Origin: Aquimarina algiphila
GTDB taxonomy: Bacteria; Bacteroidota; Bacteroidia; Flavobacteriales; Flavobacteriaceae
Assembly: GCF_007489275.1 (NCBI RefSeq)
Contig: NZ_VLNR01000020.1
Span: 21,562-85,561 of the forward strand
DNA: 64,000 nt
Direction of reading: 5' to 3'
Each line of letters begins with the position of its first letter. Within the stretch, counting starts at the first letter, position 1. The position numbers and the translations under genes are program-made. Positions 18,494 to 26,637 of this stretch are shown here, one piece after another. The notes under the pieces are model-generated. The model made no database searches, was not told where the DNA came from, and worked only from the letters and a program-made list of their open reading frames with translations.

Positions 18494-20878
18494 TTATTCT
18501 GTTCGTAAACTTTTTATTGGATTAACGGTAGCTGCTTTTATTGCCTGATAACTAATAGTAACCATGGTAATGGCAATAATTGCCCCTATGGCCAATACAA
18601 AGACCCACCAATCGATAGTGACTCTATATTTATAATTTTGAAGCCAGTTATTCATCGCATACCAAGCCAGTGGTGTAGCTACTATTCCTGCAATAAAGAT
18701 TAGCTTTAAGAAATCTTGAGTGAACAACAATAAAATATCTCCAACTTTACCCCCAAGAACCTTTCTGATACCAATTTCTTTCCTACGTTGAGCAACGAAA
18801 AAAGAAATCAATCCGTACAGCCCTAAACAGCTAATAAATATGGCTAATCCAGAAAATAATTTTGACATAGATAAAAAGCGCTGTTCTTCTTCATATTGTC
18901 TTGCTACACGCTCATCCAGAAAATTAAATTCATATATATATTTAGAAAAGACTTCTTTCCAACGTTGTTCAATTCCAGTCAATGCCGCATCTGCATTTTG
19001 ACTGTCTATTTTGATTGCTATTTCATTAAATGCATTTGATTGAGGAGCTATAAAAACAGGACTAATTCCTTCATGAAAGTTTTGATCATGAAAATTCGCT
19101 ATCACCCCTACTATTGAGGCTTTAATATCACCACCATTAAGTTCTATGTGTTTGCCTATAAGCTCTTCTGATGATGCGAGGCCTAATTTTTGCGCAACCA
19201 TCTCATTCACCACTACTTCGGTGATAGAGTCACGAACATAAAAATTACGACCTGCTATCAACTCAAGATTAAAAGTGTTTATATAATTTTCATCTGCTAA
19301 TTTTGCAGAGATAGAAAATTCTTCATACTCAGCTTTGTTATTATATCGAATACCTGTAATCCAGTTACTGTCTGTTCCTCCCGGACTTGTTAGGCAAGCT
19401 GAAGTATTTTTAACTCCAGAGATTTTCCCGATACGTTCTAGTAAACCATTTAACTTAATACGTTCTATATTTTCGGGGATATCTACCATAACAATGGCAT
19501 CTTTATCAAATCCTAAATCTGCATTAATCGCGTAGCTAATTTGTTTTCCTATAGTTACAGTAGCTACAATTAAAACAATAGAAATTGCAAATTGTACAGT
19601 TACCAAAACTTTACGGGTCATTTTACCTCCAGTATCCTTTTGAGTTAACTTTCCTTTAAGCGCTAATGTTGGAAGAATTCTGGCTAGTAAGATACCCGGA
19701 TAACTTCCCGCAAAAAGAGAAACAAAAATCAATAACCCCAGTACAAAACCAATGACCTTAACATCGAGTAAGGATATTACAGAAAGGTTAAGTGTAAATA
19801 AGCCATTAAAAGATGGTAAAACAGCTATGACAATGATTAAACTAAAAATCAGTGCAAACAAACTGATAATAAATGTTTCTGAAATGAACTGCCAAAAAAG
19901 ATGCTGTTTGAAACTGCCTAATACTTTTCTGATTCCGATTTCCTTAGAACGAGTAAAAGCCTGAGCCGCAGAAATATTGATAAAGTTGATACAAGCTATT
20001 GTAATGATAAAAAATCCTATTAATGTAAAAATCCATAATAGACTTACATTAACTCCTCCGTACTTATTATCAAAATGAATATCATCGAGTGATTGAAGTT
20101 TATATCGATGAACATTTTTACTGGTTGGACGATGCTTATCAACTAATTGAATCAAGTTTTTCTCAATCTCGGCAATATTTTGATTTGGATGAAGTAAAGC
20201 AAAACACATCAAACTACTATTAATCCCTCCCCAAGATTCACTATAAACAAAACGATCATAGTGTTTTAGAGTTTCGTAAGAGAGAAATATGTCTCCTTGA
20301 ATCACGGTATTTTCTGGTAAATCTTTAAGTACTCCAATAATCTGAATCGTTTCTTTGTTTCGAACTACTACTGTTTTTCCTAAAGGATTTTCATCACCGA
20401 ACATTTTTTTTGAGAATCTTTCTGTAATGTATGCTGTATTGGGTTGGTCTAAAGTTTGATCTCCTAGTTGTTCAAGCAATGGGAAATTTAATATTTCAAA
20501 AAAAACAGGTTCTGTAAAAGCAACATTCTCCTGAAAGCGTTGTGATGTTTTATTGCCTGTACCATTAATCTGCCAGCCTTCTCTAGTAAAAATTTTTGCT
20601 ACTTTTTCTGCATAATCATAATCAGTCTTAAAACCTTTTGCAAACCCTGGTGGCACAGCTGCATCATAGCCAACCTCATCACGATGTTCTTCTGTTACTA
20701 CCCTGTAAATTCGATCGGAATTGTTATGAAAATTATCGAACTGTAAATGATGATTTACAAATAGAAAAATCAAAATAGCACAGCTAAATCCAAGAGATAA
20801 TCCTAAAATGTTAATGCTGGCAAATACTTTTCGTTTTTTAAGATTTCTCCATGCTATTTTTAAATGATTTTTAAACAT
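18494..20878 (-). CDS. MacB/FtsX-type ABC permease P9 (first permease of the operon)
   Basis: 794 residues, starting MFKNHLKIAWRNLKKR and ending NPIKSLRTE. The first FtsX block reads RSKEIGIRKVLG after NISAAQAFT and the second RRKEIGIRKVLG after SCLGLYGLISF. It is the permease closest to the operon start, 69 bp downstream of the GIN-domain gene, and the spacer between them contains the same hairpin as the later spacers. By family it is an inner-membrane permease of a MacAB-TolC-like exporter, presumably energised by the single ATPase two genes upstream. Confidence 0.9.
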   Translation of the reverse strand: MFKNHLKIAWRNLKKRKVFASINILGLSLGFSCAILIFLFVNHHLQFDNFHNNSDRIYRVVTEEHRDEVGYDAAVPPGFAKGFKTDYDYAEKVAKIFTREGWQINGTGNKTSQRFQENVAFTEPVFFEILNFPLLEQLGDQTLDQPNTAYITERFSKKMFGDENPLGKTVVVRNKETIQIIGVLKDLPENTVIQGDIFLSYETLKHYDRFVYSESWGGINSSLMCFALLHPNQNIAEIEKNLIQLVDKHRPTSKNVHRYKLQSLDDIHFDNKYGGVNVSLLWIFTLIGFFIITIACINFINISAAQAFTRSKEIGIRKVLGSFKQHLFWQFISETFIISLFALIFSLIIVIAVLPSFNGLFTLNLSVISLLDVKVIGFVLGLLIFVSLFAGSYPGILLARILPTLALKGKLTQKDTGGKMTRKVLVTVQFAISIVLIVATVTIGKQISYAINADLGFDKDAIVMVDIPENIERIKLNGLLERIGKISGVKNTSACLTSPGGTDSNWITGIRYNNKAEYEEFSISAKLADENYINTFNLELIAGRNFYVRDSITEVVVNEMVAQKLGLASSEELIGKHIELNGGDIKASIVGVIANFHDQNFHEGISPVFIAPQSNAFNEIAIKIDSQNADAALTGIEQRWKEVFSKYIYEFNFLDERVARQYEEEQRFLSMSKLFSGLAIFISCLGLYGLISFFVAQRRKEIGIRKVLGGKVGDILLLFTQDFLKLIFIAGIVATPLAWYAMNNWLQNYKYRVTIDWWVFVLAIGAIIAITMVTISYQAIKAATVNPIKSLRTE

Positions 20879-20913
20879 AACTGTTCGTTTTTTGATTTTC
20901 AGAATTTGATTGA

Positions 20914-20932
20914 TACTGAAACAAGTTCAGTA
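20914..20932 (-). repeat. spacer hairpin between GIN-domain gene and P9
   Basis: Perfect 7-bp arms TACTGAA and TTCAGTA around the loop CTTGT. Compared with the later copies, the outer pairs have changed on both sides in a way that keeps pairing. Confidence 0.65.
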
Positions 20933-20947
20933 GGAGTTGATGAATTC

Positions 20948-21700
20948 TTAGTTCATTTTTTGAATGGTTGCTTCTCCTAAAACTATTCCTTTATTAACTG
21001 TAGGGTTTCCGTTGTAGGCTACGGTTGTTTCTCCAAAAGCAGTAACTTTTAATCTATCAGACACATTTACTCTAAAATGACTTTCGCCATAGGCGGTAAT
21101 CTTTGTATTTTCATTACTCATACCCAAAGTATTTATTTCTCCTTCGCCATAAACTGTATATTTCTGGTTATTTGCTACTCCTTCTTTAATCTCTAAATAG
21201 CTTTCTCCATAAATAGATACTTGTAATGAATTTAATTTTACAGCATTCATTGTCATTTTACCTTCTCCGTACATTTTTAATCTAAAGTCATCTCTTTCTA
21301 TTGGGCTTTCACATGTAATTATCTCTTCTCCACGAATCGAAAGCTCTTTAAGTTGAGTATATGTAACCGTAGCTGTTATCATGGTACCTTTATAAATAGG
21401 CACTTTTCTTTTCCATCCATTTTCTTTTATTGTAATGTGCTTAGTTGTCATTTTAGCATCATCCAAATAGATACGAAGTGTTCTTCCTATGACTTCTATA
21501 TTGATTTTATCTTCTGGTAAACGAGCATTATCTATGGTAACTTTTTCACTATTACCTTCTTTAAAATGTACTTGAATATGTGGACTAACAATTACATTAT
21601 CAAAGTGATCTACACTAATTGTTTTTGATTGACTATATCCAGTCATCATAGAAATAACTGAAATTAGCAGGGCTGCGAGATATAAAGATATTTTTGCCAT
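20948..21700 (-). CDS. GIN-domain (DUF2807-type) secreted protein
   Basis: 250 residues with a signal peptide at about 1-23, followed by a repetitive beta-rich body. Short strands recur with a YGE or FGE turn (MYGEGKM, IYGESYL, VYGEGEI, AYGESHF, AFGETTV), as expected for a right-handed beta-solenoid of the head-GIN family. It lies between the ATPase and the first permease, in the same direction with spacers of 32 and 69 bp, so it is probably co-transcribed. The family is common in Bacteroidota and is often called putative auto-transporter adhesin, but no biochemical role is established from this sequence. Here it may be a periplasmic or surface accessory of the exporter, or a cargo; both are inference. 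Confidence 0.85.
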   Translation of the reverse strand: MAKISLYLAALLISVISMMTGYSQSKTISVDHFDNVIVSPHIQVHFKEGNSEKVTIDNARLPEDKINIEVIGRTLRIYLDDAKMTTKHITIKENGWKRKVPIYKGTMITATVTYTQLKELSIRGEEIITCESPIERDDFRLKMYGEGKMTMNAVKLNSLQVSIYGESYLEIKEGVANNQKYTVYGEGEINTLGMSNENTKITAYGESHFRVNVSDRLKVTAFGETTVAYNGNPTVNKGIVLGEATIQKMN

Positions 21701-21732
21701 GAGTTTAATTTTTAAGTGTGTTTTACTATATA

Positions 21733-22428
21733 TTATGCGTTAACTTCGAACGGTTTATTTTGACTTTCTGTAACAATTTGCCCATCAAATAAATTAATCA
21801 CTCGGTGAGCATAATGAGAATCTCTATCAGAGTGTGTTACCATAACAATTGTGGTACCTTCCTGGTTGAGTTCTGTAAGCAGATTCATTACTTCGATTCC
21901 GTTTTTAGAATCCAAATTCCCTGTAGGTTCATCGGCTAAGATTAGTTTGGCATTTGTTACTACGGCTCTTGCAATAGCCACACGCTGTTGTTGTCCTCCT
22001 GATAGTTGCTGCGGAAAATGCTTCTCTCGATGTGCAATTTTCATTCGCTCAAGCACTTTTTTTACTTTTTGTTCGCGCTCGCTTTTTTTCATGTTGAGAT
22101 AAATCAATGGAAGTTCTACATTTTCAAAAACCGTGAGTTCATCGATCAGATTAAAGCTCTGAAATACGAATCCCAGGTTTCCTTTTCTGATTTTGGTACG
22201 TTGATTTTCTTTTAAACCCCCTACTTCCTGATCGTTGAAGTAATAATACCCTTCATTTGGGTTATCCAACATCCCGATAATATTAAGTAAAGTAGATTTT
22301 CCACAACCCGATGGCCCCATAATAGCGACAAATTCTCCTCCTTCAACTTTTAGGTTTACACTATTTAAGGCAAGAGTTTCTACTTCTTCTGTTCTAAAAC
22401 TCTTTTTTAAGTTTTCTATCTTAATCAT
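21733..22428 (-). CDS. ABC transporter ATPase, LolD/MacB type
   Basis: 231 residues forming one complete nucleotide-binding domain: Walker A GPSGCGKST (38-46), Q-loop VFQSFNLID, signature LSGGQQQR (about 142-149), Walker B LILADEPTGNLDS and the switch histidine in VTHSD. Family members power MacB, LolCDE and FtsX-like permeases by ATP hydrolysis at the inner membrane. It begins 13 bp after the adaptor gene and is the only ATPase gene among nine permease genes, so it is likely to be shared by them. The length is normal for the family and no key residue is missing. Confidence 0.95.
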   Translation of the reverse strand: MIKIENLKKSFRTEEVETLALNSVNLKVEGGEFVAIMGPSGCGKSTLLNIIGMLDNPNEGYYYFNDQEVGGLKENQRTKIRKGNLGFVFQSFNLIDELTVFENVELPLIYLNMKKSEREQKVKKVLERMKIAHREKHFPQQLSGGQQQRVAIARAVVTNAKLILADEPTGNLDSKNGIEVMNLLTELNQEGTTIVMVTHSDRDSHYAHRVINLFDGQIVTESQNKPFEVNA

Positions 22429-22440
22429 TTTTTGATTGAT

Positions 22441-23691
22441 TTATTTTAATACTATTTTTTCAGCGTCACCAAAACTATCATAGTTAGATGTGATTACTTT
22501 TTCTCCTGCTTCTAATCCTTCGAGTAATTCATAATATCTCGAATTTTGTTTTCCGATTCTAATTGATCTTTTCCAGGCTACTTCTCCAGAAGCATCTACT
22601 ACAAAAATCCATTGCCCCCCTGTACTCTGAAAAAAGCTTCCTTTGGGCAAAAGAAGGGCATCATTAGATGCTCCTAATTGTAGTTTGATATTATAGCTCT
22701 GTCCTGTTCGTATCGTCTCAGGTTTTTGATCTGCAAAAACAAGATCAACTTTAAATTTTCCATTACGTACCTCTGGGTATACTTTTCTAAGACGTAGTTG
22801 ATATTCTTTACCATTTCGATCCAAAACAGCCGTCAGGTCTCTTTTTACTCTATCAATATAATGCTCATCAATATCAGCTTCTATTTTGTAGTCTGTTAAT
22901 ACATTTATTTGCCCAATTCGTTCTCCTTGTCTGATATTTTGTCCAATTTCTGCATCTAAAAATCCTAATTGTCCATCAGCGGGAGCTCTTACATTTAAAT
23001 GATCGATTCGTTCATACACCATCGATAGTGTTTTTTTCATACGTGCCAAGTCACCATCTAATTCGCTAAGTGATGTATTGCGTAACACCTTATCTTGTTC
23101 TGTTTGGATTTTGATAATATCATATTGTTTCTGCGAAAGTTCATAATTCTCTTTTGATGTTAGATACTCTTCTCTAGAAATCAACTCATCCTCAAACAAC
23201 GCTTTATTTTGTTCGTAGTTTCTTTTTAGTTTCTGTAATTCATATTGCGAATTCACCAGGTCTTTACGACCTTCTACTTGTCTCGAGTCAAATGTAAGTT
23301 TGGTAGATCGCAAATCATTTTGTTTTAGAGCAAGATTGTTTTCACTAGCTAATATTTGCTCATAAAGTCCTCTATTCTCTAAAGTTAATATGATATCTCC
23401 TTTTTTGACCATCGCACCTTCTTCGATCATTTTTTCTGTTACTCGTCCCCCTTCATAAGCATCCATATAAATTGTACTTATTGGTGCTACCGATCCATTA
23501 ATTGTAATATAATCATCAAATTTTCCGAAAGAAACTTCGGTAATCGATAACTTTTCTTTTTCTGTTCTAAAAGTTGCTGCTGAGTTACCAAATACCATTT
23601 TCCATCCTACAAAAAATAGAATTACACCAATAACAATATATCCATAATGTTTAGGTCTTAATCCTTTTTTCTTTTCAATCTTTATATCCAT
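22441..23691 (-). CDS. periplasmic adaptor (HlyD/MacA/RND membrane fusion protein)
   Basis: 416 residues. A single N-terminal membrane anchor (about 17-35) is followed by a lipoyl-like half-motif (EGGRVTEKMIEEGAMVKKGD), a long coiled-coil hairpin (about 110-220), the second lipoyl half (NVRAPADGQLGFLD) and beta-barrel and membrane-proximal domains to the C-terminus. Proteins of this family bridge an inner-membrane transporter to a TolC channel. It begins 1 bp after the tolC-type stop and is followed by the ATPase, the classic order for a MacAB-TolC-like tripartite exporter. Length and domain order are normal. Confidence 0.93.
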   Translation of the reverse strand: MDIKIEKKKGLRPKHYGYIVIGVILFFVGWKMVFGNSAATFRTEKEKLSITEVSFGKFDDYITINGSVAPISTIYMDAYEGGRVTEKMIEEGAMVKKGDIILTLENRGLYEQILASENNLALKQNDLRSTKLTFDSRQVEGRKDLVNSQYELQKLKRNYEQNKALFEDELISREEYLTSKENYELSQKQYDIIKIQTEQDKVLRNTSLSELDGDLARMKKTLSMVYERIDHLNVRAPADGQLGFLDAEIGQNIRQGERIGQINVLTDYKIEADIDEHYIDRVKRDLTAVLDRNGKEYQLRLRKVYPEVRNGKFKVDLVFADQKPETIRTGQSYNIKLQLGASNDALLLPKGSFFQSTGGQWIFVVDASGEVAWKRSIRIGKQNSRYYELLEGLEAGEKVITSNYDSFGDAEKIVLK

Positions 23692-23692
23692 T

Positions 23693-25054
23693 TTATTGTG
23701 TTCTATTTATGTTAAATACAGGTAATCCTTTATAAAAATCTAAGGTACTTTCATTTACTTTTAAGCGCAATTGTACCTGTAAGTTTTCATTCTGCGAATT
23801 TGCCAATACATTTTTGGATTGGTTAAGTTCTATAGCGCTAATTAATCCTTTTTCATATCGTTTTTGTGCAATGTCAAAGGCTAATATTTGTGCTTTCATT
23901 CTTTGTGAACTCTGCTGATATTCTGTTTCTAAGGCAGTACCCTCCTGAACAAGTTGCTGAATAAGTTGATATAGCTCCTGTTTCTGAATTTCAAAAGTAT
24001 TTTCTGCACGCATTACAGCTACTTTTTGTTGTTTTACACGTGAACGATTAGACCAACCATTACTAATAGGTATCGTAATCGAGACACCAAAAAACTGCGC
24101 TGCATTATCTTTTATTTGAGTATTGAAAGGAATAACCTCTCCTGTATCGTCATTTATACCATTATCAACATATCTGGATCCATACCCCGCAAACAACGAT
24201 AAAGAAGGATACAGATTTCCTCTTTCGACAGCCAACTGTCTTTTGGCTGCTTTTGCTCTTAGCTCCTGTGCTTTTATTATAGGAATAAAGCTCTCTGCTT
24301 TGGCAAAAATAGAATCCTTATCTTTTTGGAGATCAACCTCATTTTCATTGGTTTCTATAGTAGAGGACAAAATAGAAATGTCTGTAGTACCTTTTAGATT
24401 CATTTCCTGAATCAAGGACAGTTTTGCTGCTATAATATTATTCTCGTTTTGAGTTACTAATAATTGATCTGCTAATAGTGCTGATTCTGCTTCATAGACA
24501 TCAGCTTTTGCTTTTTGTCCTATCTCAACTTGTTTTTTTACTAAGTCATAATTATTTTGTGAGACTTTTTCTTGTTCCTTAGAAATGGTTAACAAACCTT
24601 CCATAAACTGGATATCATAAAAAGCAGACATGACTCTAAATGCTAACAAGTATTTTTGTTGAAGAGTCTCTTCATTAGTCGCACTATATAAAAGCTTTGT
24701 AGCCTTTATCGTATTTACTTTTTGAAACCCTCGAAACAAATCAATTTGAGCATTTAATTGATATGCGTTTGAAACAAATTCGTTATTCTCAAAAATGTTA
24801 GTGTTAGGGTTTGGAGATCGACCAAAGTTTTTAATGTAATCTGCACTCGCATTAATACTCGGCAACAAATTTCTTATCGACTGTCTATACGTTTCTTTAT
24901 TCGCATCCTGATTGTATTTAAAATCGTTAAGCTGTAAATTATGCTCTATTGCATACTTTACACAATCATCTAATGACCATAATTCTTGCGAATACATCGT
25001 ATTTGATATTAAAATCAAGAGAAAATATAAGATTTTGTTTCTATAATTTATCAT
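23693..25054 (-). CDS. TolC-family outer membrane efflux channel
   Basis: 453 residues if translation starts at the ATG at 25052-25054, which is directly followed by a signal peptide (MINYRNKILYFLLILIS, cleavage near YSQ). A longer in-frame start at 25105 exists but adds a charged 17-residue tail in front of the signal peptide and overlaps a promoter-like motif, so the shorter start is preferred. Two outer membrane efflux repeats with long coiled-coil helices are visible, for example NYDLVKKQVEIGQKAKADVYE in the first and FDIAQKRYEKGLISAIEL in the second. It is the first gene of the exporter operon and would form the trimeric outer-membrane duct. Confidence 0.93.
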   Translation of the reverse strand: MINYRNKILYFLLILISNTMYSQELWSLDDCVKYAIEHNLQLNDFKYNQDANKETYRQSIRNLLPSINASADYIKNFGRSPNPNTNIFENNEFVSNAYQLNAQIDLFRGFQKVNTIKATKLLYSATNEETLQQKYLLAFRVMSAFYDIQFMEGLLTISKEQEKVSQNNYDLVKKQVEIGQKAKADVYEAESALLADQLLVTQNENNIIAAKLSLIQEMNLKGTTDISILSSTIETNENEVDLQKDKDSIFAKAESFIPIIKAQELRAKAAKRQLAVERGNLYPSLSLFAGYGSRYVDNGINDDTGEVIPFNTQIKDNAAQFFGVSITIPISNGWSNRSRVKQQKVAVMRAENTFEIQKQELYQLIQQLVQEGTALETEYQQSSQRMKAQILAFDIAQKRYEKGLISAIELNQSKNVLANSQNENLQVQLRLKVNESTLDFYKGLPVFNINRTQ

Positions 25055-25093
25055 GTATAAACACTTAAATAACTTTTTGATGCCAATCCTATA

Positions 25094-25110
25094 TTCTAAT
25101 CTCATGCCAA
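25094..25110 (-). promoter_or_regulatory. weak sigma-54-like -24/-12 element before tolC-type gene
   Basis: The minus strand reads TTGGCATGAGATTAGAA, against the sigma-54 pattern TTGGCAC(G/A)N4TTGC(A/T). The -24 half is perfect for six bases, but the -12 half has GA in place of GC. It lies about 40 bp upstream of the preferred tolC start and faces a divergent sigma-54-type activator gene. The mismatch at -12 keeps confidence low. Confidence 0.3.
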
Positions 25111-25186
25111 AAACACAAAAAGCTATAAATCAAATGATTATGAATAAAAATACAATATTACTATTTTTAAAATGTAAAATTATTAT

Positions 25187-25218
25187 ACAAATAGTGTCTA
25201 ATAATTTTACACCTTTGT
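25187..25218. promoter_or_regulatory. dyad in the divergent control region, possible activator site
   Basis: ACAAATAGTGT and ACACCTTTGT form an imperfect inverted repeat spaced by 11 bp. It lies about 80-120 bp upstream of the sigma-54-like element and just before the response regulator gene, a typical place for an enhancer-binding site. The assignment is inference from position and symmetry only. Confidence 0.3.
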
Positions 25219-25263
25219 CCAAGTCCTATTTCAAATTTGTAGTTTTACTTCGTTAAGTTAAAT

Positions 25264-26637
25264 ATGCTAACTATGCAGGATGCAAAAATTTTAATCATTG
25301 ATGACAACAAGAGTCTTCTAAGTGCTTTAGAAATTCTTTTGCAATTTGAATACAAACACATCGAGACGATTTCTAACCCAAATCAAATTCCTTCTTTACC
25401 TAATTTAAGTGATTTTGATATCGCTTTGTTAGATATGAATTTTTCTGCAGGAGTTAACACTGGCAATGAAGGATTATTTTGGCTTAAAGAGATTAAAAAA
25501 AAAGCTCCTCTCACTTCGGTAATTATGATGACCGCATATGGAGCAATTGATTTGGCAGTAAGAGCATTAAAAGAAGGGGCTACCGATTTTATATTAAAAC
25601 CCTGGAATAATGAGAAGTTACTTGCTACTATAAAATCAGCATATTTACTGCGTAAATCTCTTAAAGAAGTACAAGAATTAAAACAAAAAGAAAGCCATTT
25701 AAAACAGGTTATTAATCAAGATGGCAACTATATTATAGGAAATTCCAAAGCGCTAACATCTGTATTAAATCTCGTTCGTAAAGTGGCTAAAACAGATGTA
25801 AATGTCCTTATTACCGGAGAAAATGGAACTGGTAAAGAATTGATCGCACGCGAATTGCATAGGATGTCCTCTCGCAAAAATGAGGTTTTCATCGGTGTTG
25901 ATATGGGGTCTATATCAGAGACATTATTTGAAAGCGAACTTTTTGGTCATACCAAAGGTGCCTTTACAGACGCCAAAGAAGATCGAGCCGGAAAGTTTGA
26001 GGCTGCAGATAATGGATCTTTATTTCTTGATGAAATAGGAAACTTATCTTTACAAACTCAGGCAAAACTACTATCTGCAATACAAAATAGAACTATTGTA
26101 AGAGTAGGATCAAATAAGTCTATTCCTGTAAATATACGTTTGGTTTGTGCTACCAATTGCAATCTTAATCAGATGGTCGAAGAAGGAATTTTTAGAGAAG
26201 ATTTATTATACCGAATCAACACTATCCATATAGAAGTACCTCCATTAAGAGAGCGAGATAAAGATATTCTCGTATTAGCAGATTTTTATTTAAAAAAATA
26301 CGCGACAAAATATGGCAAACCATCCCTTAGGATAAATACTTCTGCCGAAGAAAAATTATTAGGTTATCGTTGGCCGGGAAACGTACGTGAATTACAACAT
26401 ACTATTGAAAGAGCTGTCATCCTATGTGAAGGAAATGTCTTGAAACCTACTGATTTCTTATTGAGTACTACTATTGGAATTTCTTTGGACAAGGGTCCAG
26501 AAACACTTGATGAAATGGAGCAATTAATGATTGCAAAAGCACTTGATAAGCATAACGGAAATTATAGCGCTGCAGCCAGTGAGTTAGGCATCTCAAGACA
26601 GACACTATATAACAAAATTAAAAAATCAGAGAAGTAA
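25264..26637 (+). CDS. sigma-54-dependent response regulator (NtrC/AtoC type)
   Basis: 457 residues in three domains: a receiver (about 5-125, phospho-acceptor Asp57 in LLDMN, Lys in LKPW), an AAA+ sigma-54 interaction domain (about 155-395) and a Fis-type helix-turn-helix (about 415-455, NYSAAASELGISRQTLYNK). Walker A is GENGTGKE (185-192), Walker B LFLDEI, and the arginine finger region RWPGNVREL. The sigma-54 contact loop reads GAFTDA (232-237) instead of the commonest GAFTGA. The next gene, a histidine kinase, overlaps it by 1 bp, so they form a two-component pair. Its divergent position to the exporter operon suggests that operon is its target. A second ATG lies 9 bp inside. Confidence 0.95.
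   Translation: MLTMQDAKILIIDDNKSLLSALEILLQFEYKHIETISNPNQIPSLPNLSDFDIALLDMNFSAGVNTGNEGLFWLKEIKKKAPLTSVIMMTAYGAIDLAVRALKEGATDFILKPWNNEKLLATIKSAYLLRKSLKEVQELKQKESHLKQVINQDGNYIIGNSKALTSVLNLVRKVAKTDVNVLITGENGTGKELIARELHRMSSRKNEVFIGVDMGSISETLFESELFGHTKGAFTDAKEDRAGKFEAADNGSLFLDEIGNLSLQTQAKLLSAIQNRTIVRVGSNKSIPVNIRLVCATNCNLNQMVEEGIFREDLLYRINTIHIEVPPLRERDKDILVLADFYLKKYATKYGKPSLRINTSAEEKLLGYRWPGNVRELQHTIERAVILCEGNVLKPTDFLLSTTIGISLDKGPETLDEMEQLMIAKALDKHNGNYSAAASELGISRQTLYNKIKKSEK

Noticed and set aside
1..20878. permease array as an assembly artefact of repeated sequence
   Set aside because: The nine proteins differ throughout, with distinct lengths and motifs; only the short spacers are near-identical.
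25073..25089. second TTGGCA on the minus strand as a sigma-54 element
   Set aside because: It has no -12 GC or TT-rich match at the required spacing, and lies too close to the tolC start.
25053..25256. 67-residue plus-strand frame in the exporter/regulator control region
   Set aside because: It lies in the divergent promoter region, is low in complexity and has no homology pattern.
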